This document shows, piece by piece, positions 14,987 to 20,028 of a stretch of 20,028 nucleotides of DNA (position 1 is the first letter of the stretch; each line of letters begins with the position of its first letter). Source of the DNA: Alphaproteobacteria bacterium (GTDB taxonomy: Bacteria > Pseudomonadota > Alphaproteobacteria > UBA8366); assembly GCA_029861675.1 (NCBI GenBank), contig JAOTYV010000055.1, positions 1 through 20,028 on the forward strand. Reading direction: 5' to 3'. Made by a program: the position numbers and the translations under genes. The notes below the pieces were generated by a model that saw only the letters and a program-made list of their open reading frames with translations, was not told the origin of the DNA and searched no databases.

Positions 14987-16077
14987 GATCCTTCATCAGA
15001 TGGTGGTGGCTGTGCCGGCACGCCGCCATGATACATCACGCTTTGCAAATAGTGCGACAGCGTAAAGCGTATTAGAACGCCGATCACCGCCGTTATCGGT
15101 ATCGCCAGCAGGATGCCCACGAAACCGAACAGCGCACCGCCGGCCATCAAGGCGAAGATAATCCAGACGGCGTGCAGATTAACCCGGTCGCCGACCAGTT
15201 TCGGTGTCAGGAAATTACCTTCGATGAGCTGGCCTACGACAAAGACCGCCGCGACCATGGCCACCGGCGCGACGGCGTTGAACTGCGCAATCGCCAGCCC
15301 CATGCCGACGACGAAGCCGATCAGCATGCCAAAATAGGGAACGAAGGAGACGATCCCCGTGCCCAGGCCGATGATCAGCCCGAAATCGAGGCCGACCAGC
15401 GACAAGCCGATGCCATAAAACAGGCCGAGCAACAGGCAAACCGTGGATTGACCGCGGACAAAACCGGCCAGGGTTTCGTCGACCAATCCGGCCTGAGTCC
15501 GGATCGTGTCCGCATGTTGCCTGGGCAGCCAGGAATCGACGCGTGCGACGATTTCGTCCCAGTCGCGCAACAGATAAAAGGCGACGATCGGCGTGATCAC
15601 GAACAGCGACAGCAGGTTGAGCGTGATTTCCACGCCGCCGGCAATGTTGCCGAACAGATTCAGAACGAATTTCGCGACGCCGCCGAGGTTCTCCCCAAGG
15701 AATTTGGTGACCTTTTGCGTGCCCTCGCCGCTCTCGAAATAAATCCTGACGAATTCGATCAGCGGTGCGGCTTTTTGCTCGATCGCATCGATATAACCGG
15801 GAACCCGCTGGATGAACCGGACCAGCTGCGAGTACAGCAACGGCGCCAACAGTCCCAGCGCCAGAACGAACAGCACGAAAAATACGGCGGTAACGACGAC
15901 CGTGGCCCAGGTCCGGGACAAGCCCGCTTTCTCCAGCCGATCGCAGACCGGATCGAGAAAATAGGCGATCGCAAATCCTGCGACGAATGGAAACAAAACA
16001 TCCCGCAACAGGGTCAGTGCCAGGACGAAGACCACGAAGAAACCAATCCAAACCGATGCGCGTTGTTGTGTCGTCAT
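14983..16077 (-). CDS. AI-2E family transporter (PerM-like permease)
   Basis: The 364-residue integral membrane protein fits the AI-2E/UPF0118 family. Hydrophobic segments lie at about residues 8-42 (a pair), 58-84, 150-175 and several more between 210 and 345. Between segments two and three is a long soluble region (LVRFIQRVPGYIDAIEQKAAPLIEFVRIYFESGEG), as usual. The family signature is seen in VPYFGMLIGFVVGMGLA and the C-terminal GALFGFVGILLAIPITAVIGVLIR. Known members export autoinducer-2 or act as Na+/H+ antiporters; most are uncharacterised, so the substrate is open. It sits in the inner membrane. Overlaps of 4 bases with both the CDP-alcohol transferase upstream and hdaA downstream show a tight operon. 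Confidence 0.9.
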   Translation of the reverse strand: MTTQQRASVWIGFFVVFVLALTLLRDVLFPFVAGFAIAYFLDPVCDRLEKAGLSRTWATVVVTAVFFVLFVLALGLLAPLLYSQLVRFIQRVPGYIDAIEQKAAPLIEFVRIYFESGEGTQKVTKFLGENLGGVAKFVLNLFGNIAGGVEITLNLLSLFVITPIVAFYLLRDWDEIVARVDSWLPRQHADTIRTQAGLVDETLAGFVRGQSTVCLLLGLFYGIGLSLVGLDFGLIIGLGTGIVSFVPYFGMLIGFVVGMGLAIAQFNAVAPVAMVAAVFVVGQLIEGNFLTPKLVGDRVNLHAVWIIFALMAGGALFGFVGILLAIPITAVIGVLIRFTLSHYLQSVMYHGGVPAQPPPSDEGS

Positions 16078-16697
16078 TTCGGTCTCTCATCCTCCTGCGG
16101 CGTCCGCCGCGGCAAGCCATCGAGTTTATCCGACTCGCGGTCGATAAACTCACCGCTACCGGTCAGCCATTGCACGAGATAAAGCGCGCCGGAAGCAAGC
16201 GTTGTCGCGGCGACGGTGTATTCCAATGCCATCACCTGGCCGATATCGGACCATCCCAGCCCAAGGTTCGCCAGCGCGACCGCGGCCAGAACAATCTGCG
16301 CCACCGTATTGATCTTGCTGACGAACAGCGGCTTCATCTTGATCGGCCGTTCGACGATTTGCGAGAGCAACGTGCCGCCGACGATCAAGGCGTCGCGCGA
16401 CACGATGATGATCACCAGCCAGGCGCCGATCTCGTCCGCGATGCCCAGGGTCACGAATACGCAAACGAGCATGACCTTGTCGGCGATCGGGTCCAGATAA
16501 CTGCCGAGCACGCTTTCCGCGTCGAATCGTTTGGCGATATATCCGTCGATGCCGTCGGACACCCCGGCCGCGACGAACAGCCAAAACGCGGCGGTCCACT
16601 CGCCCGAAACGATCAGCCATACCATCACTGGCACAGCGAGCAGTCGGGCCAAGGTAATCAGATTTGGTAGGCTGGAGAGCAGGAAACGACCGTTCAC
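16074..16697 (-). CDS. CDP-alcohol phosphatidyltransferase family protein
   Basis: The 207-residue membrane enzyme belongs to the family that joins a CDP-linked lipid to an alcohol, such as PgsA (glycerol phosphate). The signature is DGIDGYIAKRF followed by GSYLDPIAD: Asp48, Asp51, Gly52, Ala55, Gly65, Asp69 and Asp73 are all in register. The usual Arg after Ala55 is Lys56, followed by Arg57, which I recall in several alphaproteobacterial members. Membrane segments flank the motif (residues 13-45, 74-100, 125-150, 158-178). The start is GTG 16697 with GAGGG 8 bases upstream. It might be a second PgsA-like or cardiolipin-synthase-type enzyme; the alcohol substrate is not readable. It overlaps the permease gene by 4 bases. 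Confidence 0.92.
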   Translation of the reverse strand: MNGRFLLSSLPNLITLARLLAVPVMVWLIVSGEWTAAFWLFVAAGVSDGIDGYIAKRFDAESVLGSYLDPIADKVMLVCVFVTLGIADEIGAWLVIIIVSRDALIVGGTLLSQIVERPIKMKPLFVSKINTVAQIVLAAVALANLGLGWSDIGQVMALEYTVAATTLASGALYLVQWLTGSGEFIDRESDKLDGLPRRTPQEDERPK

Positions 16698-16736
16698 GCG
16701 GTTTCCCTCATGGCGGACCCCATGCCGCTTCCCCCG

Positions 16737-17846
16737 TTATCGCGCCCTCGGACGCACGAACCAGCTATCGCTTTCGGCCGAATAGACCATGTCCAGATCC
16801 TTCAGCGACAGCGCCCGCCGCAATTGCTCGGGACTTCCCATGAAGACGACGTTTACCGCCGCCTCGCGTACCGAGAGTCGCGCCACGTCGATTTTCTTGA
16901 CGGACGGCACGGAGGACATCTTTCGCCGGACCGACAGCCAATCGCCAAGCCGAACCAGCGGCACGATCACCCGAATTCGCTGTTCGGCGTCGATCTCCTG
17001 AAGGTTCTCCCGTTTCCAGGCCTCTTCAATGTCGCTGATCGTTTCCCGAACCGCCTGATCCAGCAGGGCCTTCCTACTGACGCCTTCCGGGACGCTGAAC
17101 TGGCGTAGCGCCCGGCTTGGCGATGCGCCGGACTGGTAGTAGGTCAGGTTGACCGAAGCGCCGGATTGGCCGCTCACCCGGTCGGACCGGACCAGAGCCA
17201 CCGCGACAAAGACGCTGAATGCCTTATATCGCTCGGCGATTGCCTTCAGCCGGGCATCGTCCCCGGCGAGCGCCTGCTGCGGGCTGATGGTGGAGACGTC
17301 CCCCAACTCGCGCAGGGGAATAACGATCGGCAGAAGGCCCGATGGCGATGGATGCCGAGCCCAGGCATCGAACCAGGGATTGGGCTCGTCCCACAGCAAT
17401 ATCGACCCGCCGCGACGGTACACCGGAAGGACCAGCGTTGGCCGGCTCGCCACCTCCGCATAGGGGATTCCCGCCGCCCGCAACATGGTGCGAACGCCTT
17501 CGGGCCGGAAACGCACGCTGAGCTCCGCCAGGTATCGACCGCCGCCAAATCGTTCCTTCGACACGGAAAAATCGCGAAGGGCGCGGGAGACCATTTCTTC
17601 GGTGACCGGTGGCAGCCGCTCGTGATCGATTCGCTGCGTCAGGCGCTCGAACAGCGTTCGCAGCGCCGCAGCCTGCGCCTTGGCGAGGCCGTTGGTCTTC
17701 GCGGCGACCTCGTCGGTCGCCCGCTCGTCGACCGAAACATCGGCCACGGTGTAAATATCCGCCGTCCAGGCCTCGCCCGATCCAACAAAAAGCAGGAAGA
17801 TCGCGGCTATGGCAAAGAGGCGTCCGAGTCCACGCATATGGTGCAT
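16737..17846 (-). CDS. DUF2066 domain-containing exported protein
   Basis: The protein has about 369 residues from ATG 17846. Residues 5-30 (LGRLFAIAAIFLLFVGSGEAWTA) form a signal peptide, so it is exported to the periplasm or anchored. The rest matches my memory of the DUF2066 family by VDERATDEVAAKTNGLAKAQ, AALRTLFERLT, and the central PTLVLPVYRRGGSILLWDEPNPWFDAW. The function is not known. The start is uncertain: in-frame GTG 17855, ATG 17846 and ATG 17837 are all possible and none has a Shine-Dalgarno site. The frame stays open far upstream, antisense to purM, and that extension is not coding. It is the first gene of the five-gene operon, 39 bases before the CDP-alcohol transferase. Confidence 0.85.
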   Translation of the reverse strand: MHHMRGLGRLFAIAAIFLLFVGSGEAWTADIYTVADVSVDERATDEVAAKTNGLAKAQAAALRTLFERLTQRIDHERLPPVTEEMVSRALRDFSVSKERFGGGRYLAELSVRFRPEGVRTMLRAAGIPYAEVASRPTLVLPVYRRGGSILLWDEPNPWFDAWARHPSPSGLLPIVIPLRELGDVSTISPQQALAGDDARLKAIAERYKAFSVFVAVALVRSDRVSGQSGASVNLTYYQSGASPSRALRQFSVPEGVSRKALLDQAVRETISDIEEAWKRENLQEIDAEQRIRVIVPLVRLGDWLSVRRKMSSVPSVKKIDVARLSVREAAVNVVFMGSPEQLRRALSLKDLDMVYSAESDSWFVRPRAR

Positions 17847-17861
17847 TGCATTCACTGACGG

Positions 17862-18992
17862 ATGGAGTATCTTCGGCGCTCCGATATATACATATTTAGC
17901 GGCGAGGACGCTATAGCCCGCAATCGGAATCCCGGCGGCATCACCTATAAGGAAGCCGGCGTCGACATCGACGCCGGGAACCGGTTGGTGGAGTTGATCA
18001 AGCCGCACGCTCGCTCCACGACCCGGCCCGGCGCGGACACCGTTTTGGGCGGATTCGGAGGGCTGTTCGACCTCAAAGCCGCGGGATTCAAGGACCCGGT
18101 CCTGGTCGCCGCCACCGACGGCGTCGGCACAAAGCTCAAAATCGCAATATTGGCCAACCGGCACGACACCATCGGCATCGATCTGGTTGCCATGTGCGTT
18201 AACGATCTTATCGTTCAGGGCGCCGAACCCTTGTTTTTCCTGGACTATTTTGCGACCGCCGCGCTCGATCCCGCGATGGCGAGCGGCGTTGTCGCCGGCA
18301 TCGCCGAGGGCTGCCGGCAAGCCGACTGCGCCTTGATCGGCGGCGAGACGGCGGAAATGCCGGGATTGTACAAATCGGGCGATTACGACCTTGCGGGGTT
18401 TTCGGTCGGCGCGGTCGAACGTGACGGCATATTGACCGGCGATGCGGTGCAGGACGGCGACGTCATTCTCGGCCTCGGGTCCAGCGGCGTGCATTCGAAC
18501 GGCTTTTCCCTGGTCCGCAAGGTCGTCGCCGCGAGCGGGCTTTCCTACGACGATCCCGCGCCTTTCGCCCCCGGCGTAACGCTCGGCGAGGCCTTGCTGG
18601 CGCCGACCCGGATCTATGTCCGCAGCGTGCTCGCCGCGATTCGCGCGGCCGGAAGCGACGGAATTCATGCCATTGCGCATATCACCGGCGGCGGTCTCGT
18701 CGAAAACCTGCCGCGGGTCCTGCCGGACCACCTCTCTGCCAAGATCGACGAAAGCACTTGGCCGCGCCCCGCCGTTTTCGACTGGATCGCCGGCACGGGC
18801 GGTATCGACCCGGCCGAAATGCGGCGGACCTTCAATTGCGGAATCGGCATGGCGATCGTCGTCCCCACAAAGGCCTTGGGCCAGGTAACGGACGCCATGG
18901 AAAACGCGGGAGAAAGCGTATTCCGCATCGGCCAGATCGTCCCGCGCGACATCGGCGACGCGGTTCTCATCGAAAACGGAGCGACGACATGA
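17862..18992 (+). CDS. purM: Phosphoribosylformylglycinamidine cyclo-ligase (AIR synthetase)
   Basis: PurM closes the imidazole ring of FGAM to AIR using ATP, in cytoplasmic purine synthesis. Clear family blocks are [69 protein letters not shown] and [11 protein letters not shown]. From the only ATG, 17862, the protein has 376 residues, about 26 more than usual. Family members normally begin at or just before TYK-(E/D)-AG; here that codon is ATC at 17940, and no ATG, GTG or TTG lies between. The first 26 residues look non-conserved. So either the ATG extension is used, or translation starts at a rare codon (ATC 17940, or ATA 17913 with GAGG 5 bases upstream). It overlaps purN by 4 bases. Confidence 0.93.
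   Translation: MEYLRRSDIYIFSGEDAIARNRNPGGITYKEAGVDIDAGNRLVELIKPHARSTTRPGADTVLGGFGGLFDLKAAGFKDPVLVAATDGVGTKLKIAILANRHDTIGIDLVAMCVNDLIVQGAEPLFFLDYFATAALDPAMASGVVAGIAEGCRQADCALIGGETAEMPGLYKSGDYDLAGFSVGAVERDGILTGDAVQDGDVILGLGSSGVHSNGFSLVRKVVAASGLSYDDPAPFAPGVTLGEALLAPTRIYVRSVLAAIRAAGSDGIHAIAHITGGGLVENLPRVLPDHLSAKIDESTWPRPAVFDWIAGTGGIDPAEMRRTFNCGIGMAIVVPTKALGQVTDAMENAGESVFRIGQIVPRDIGDAVLIENGATT
17884..17898. promoter_or_regulatory. AT-rich patch, candidate divergent promoter for DUF2066 operon and purM
   Basis: ATATATACATATTTA stands out in GC-rich DNA. It lies about 40 bases upstream of the DUF2066 start on the minus strand, a good place for its -10 region. On the plus strand it falls inside the extended purM frame but about 42 bases before the position where the conserved PurM N-terminus begins. 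Confidence 0.35.
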
Positions 18993-19645
18993 CGTCGTCG
19001 CTCAAGGTCGGCGTGCTAATTTCCGGCCGGGGCTCCAATCTCCAAGCGCTGATTGATGCGTGTAAGACAGCGAATTTCCCGGCCCGGATCGTCCTCGTGA
19101 TTTCCAATAACCCGGACGCCGCCGGTCTCGGGCGCGCCGAGGCGGCGGGAATCGCCACCGCCGTGATCGACCATCGGGACTATCCGGATCGCCGCAGTTT
19201 CGATGACGCGCTCGACGGATCGTTGCGCGCGGCCGGGGTCGATACCGTCTGTCTCGCCGGGTTCATGCGATTGCTGACCGCCGCATTCCTCGACGGATGG
19301 CACAACCGTGTGCTGAATGTGCACCCATCCCTCCTCCCCGCCTTCAAAGGGATGCATGCGCAGCGGGATGCCATCGAAGCGGGCGTCAAACTCGCCGGCT
19401 GCACCGTTCATGTCGTGCGCCCGGAGATGGACAGCGGCCCGATCATCGCGCAGGCGGCGGTACCCGTGCTGGCCGGCGACGACGAGAACACCCTAGCGGC
19501 CCGGATCCTCGAGATGGAACACGTCATCTATCCCTTGGCGCTGCGCCTGATCGCCGAAGGACGCGTAACCATTGCCGGCACGGTCGCCGACACGGCGGGC
19601 GCCGCGCCCGCCCCGTCGGCTTTGATCAATCCGAGCGGCCAATAA
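18989..19645 (+). CDS. purN: Phosphoribosylglycinamide formyltransferase
   Basis: The 218-residue enzyme transfers the formyl group from 10-formyltetrahydrofolate to GAR in the third step of purine synthesis. The GAR-binding loop [11 protein letters not shown] (residues 11-21) is at the N-terminus. The catalytic triad is complete: Asn110 and His112 ([13 protein letters not shown]) and Asp148 ([10 protein letters not shown]). Length is typical. The start ATG 18989 overlaps the purM stop (ATGA), so translation is coupled. An upstream in-frame extension runs over purM in another frame and is not coding. There is no obvious terminator between this gene and the small oxidase subunit. Confidence 0.96.
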   Translation: MTSSLKVGVLISGRGSNLQALIDACKTANFPARIVLVISNNPDAAGLGRAEAAGIATAVIDHRDYPDRRSFDDALDGSLRAAGVDTVCLAGFMRLLTAAFLDGWHNRVLNVHPSLLPAFKGMHAQRDAIEAGVKLAGCTVHVVRPEMDSGPIIAQAAVPVLAGDDENTLAARILEMEHVIYPLALRLIAEGRVTIAGTVADTAGAAPAPSALINPSGQ

Positions 19646-19770
19646 GCGCCCTCTTGCGATTTTGGACGCGGCGATATACCTAGGGATCGAACAATGGATC
19701 GGTCCGCCAGCGCGGATTCGCAATCGCCCACTCTCCCCGAAACCGCTTCATTCGGCGGATTTCAGCAGTC

Positions 19771-19775
19771 GAGGA
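19771..19775 (+). promoter_or_regulatory. Shine-Dalgarno site that fixes the start of the oxidase subunit
   Basis: GAGGA lies 8 bases before ATG 19784. It supports a 44-residue protein rather than the 74-residue frame from ATG 19694. Confidence 0.6.
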
Positions 19776-19783
19776 AATTCAAT

Positions 19784-19918
19784 ATGGAACCGGAAATGCA
19801 ACATCTGCAAGCGCCGCGGGAAAACCTGGATACCTGGGATCGGGTGACCAAGCTCTTCCTTTATAGCTGCATCGCGATCACTATTTTGCTGGCGCTGATG
19901 GCGCTGACGCTGACCTAG
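19784..19918 (+). CDS. aa3-type cytochrome c oxidase subunit IV-like small membrane protein
   Basis: The 44-residue product has a polar N-terminus ending APRENLDTWDRVTKL, then one membrane helix (about residues 22-43, FLYSCIAITILLALMALTL). This pattern, with W-x3-TKL before a single helix, is that of the bacterial aa3-type oxidase subunit IV family found in alphaproteobacteria. It sits in the cytoplasmic membrane beside the main oxidase subunits; no coxABC gene is visible, and such orphan copies are common. The start is chosen on GAGGA 8 bases upstream; an ATG 90 bases earlier gives an unlike N-terminus. The TAG stop lies in a 12-base palindrome, and IS5-type sequence begins right after, so the native 3' end could have been altered by the insertion. 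Confidence 0.75.
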   Translation: MEPEMQHLQAPRENLDTWDRVTKLFLYSCIAITILLALMALTLT

Positions 19919-19922
19919 GTCA
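19911..19922. repeat. 12-base palindrome with a CTAG core at the oxidase stop codon
   Basis: TGACCTAGGTCA is a perfect palindrome. Its CTAG core holds the TAG stop of the oxidase subunit. CTAG is a known target type for part of the IS5 family, so this is a candidate left junction of the insertion sequence. ACCTAGG also occurs at 19678-19684. Confidence 0.4.
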
Positions 19923-19964
19923 CATACTCATTAACGTGATTCCCAAACGGACAGAATTGTGATT

Positions 19965-19988
19965 CAAATTCCTCGTGAGAGGAGTTTG
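19965..19988 (+). promoter_or_regulatory. Leader hairpin covering the transposase Shine-Dalgarno site
   Basis: CAAATTCCTC (19965-19974) can pair with GAGGAGTTTG (19979-19988), ten pairs with one G-U, closed by a GTGA loop of GNRA type. The Shine-Dalgarno AGGAG (19980-19984) is wholly inside the 3' arm, and ATG follows at 19992. If formed, it would hold down transposase translation from transcripts that enter the element from outside, a known strategy in other insertion sequences. Confidence 0.55.
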
Positions 19989-19991
19989 GCA

Positions 19992-20028
19992 ATGGCACGA
20001 TTTGATTTAACGGATTTTGAGTGGTCGG
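19992..20028 (+). CDS. IS5-family transposase, N-terminal fragment
   Basis: Only 12 codons are visible, giving MARFDLTDFEWS before the window ends. This N-terminus is characteristic of IS5-family DDE transposases (the DLTDxEW start, usually followed by a proline-rich PLLP stretch). The start has AGGAG 7 bases upstream, inside the hairpin described at 19965-19988. The frame is open to the window edge; whether the full gene is intact cannot be seen. Confidence 0.75.
   Translation, partial: MARFDLTDFEWS

Larger units (their letters stand above)
19919..20028 (+). mobile_element. Left end of an IS5-family insertion sequence, cut by the window edge
   Basis: The region precedes and includes an IS5-type transposase start. 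The left boundary is not proved: it lies between the oxidase stop (19918) and the repeats at 19936. GTGATTC occurs twice, at 19936-19942 and 19959-19965, 23 bases apart, which may be transposase-binding repeats of the terminus. The right end is outside the window, so the inverted repeat and target duplication cannot be checked. Confidence 0.65.

Noticed and set aside
15172..16182. 336-residue plus-strand frame rich in Asp, Gln and Arg
   Set aside because: Antisense to the AI-2E permease; the odd composition is the complement of hydrophobic codons.
16737..18731. DUF2066 frame extended to 664 residues
   Set aside because: The first 295 residues are antisense to purM and resemble no family; the signal peptide begins at about 17846.
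19694..19783. Longer N-terminus for the oxidase subunit IV-like protein
   Set aside because: No ribosome-binding site before ATG 19694, the residues are low-complexity and polar, and the family pattern starts after 19784, which has GAGGA upstream.

Overview
The window looks like chromosomal DNA from a GC-rich alphaproteobacterium, most likely of the Rhodospirillales type. This is inferred from an HdaA-type DnaA regulator with a clamp-binding motif, a tiny aa3-type cytochrome oxidase subunit IV, and a purMN / DUF2066 / CDP-alcohol transferase / AI-2E permease / hdaA / ppk-ppx / rnd neighbourhood. I cannot name a species.

Bases 1-7905 are an accessory catabolic-looking region. It begins with the 3' part of a luciferase-like (LLM) flavin-dependent oxidoreductase, followed by a secreted SUMF1/FGE-fold protein without the catalytic cysteines. 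On the minus strand there is a formyl-CoA-transferase-like CaiB/BaiF enzyme. Then comes a three-gene minus-strand operon, transcribed in the order Gfo/Idh/MocA (Gal80-like) oxidoreductase, second LLM oxidoreductase, and atypical SDR. A TauD/TfdA Fe(II)/2-oxoglutarate dioxygenase is divergent from that operon. Together they suggest oxidative attack on an unknown small organic molecule, with possible CoA transfer. Several members lack the textbook catalytic residues of their families.

Bases 7965-19645 are housekeeping. RNase D (rnd, plus) converges with ppx, which follows ppk1 on the minus strand with only 4 bases between them. A SixA-like histidine phosphatase is divergent from ppk. A five-gene minus-strand operon follows: DUF2066 protein, CDP-alcohol phosphatidyltransferase, AI-2E family permease, hdaA, and a second atypical SDR. 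Two of its junctions overlap by 4 bases. Divergent from it is purM-purN, also overlapping by 4 bases; the purM start is anomalous.

Bases 19646-20028 hold a 44-residue cytochrome oxidase subunit IV, and immediately after its stop the left end of an IS5-family insertion sequence. The first 12 transposase codons are visible, behind a hairpin that buries the Shine-Dalgarno site.

I found no tRNA, rRNA or CRISPR array, and no convincing rho-independent terminator. I do not see a clearly new multi-gene system. The most unusual items are the IS leader hairpin, the purM start, and the set of enzyme homologues with altered active sites.
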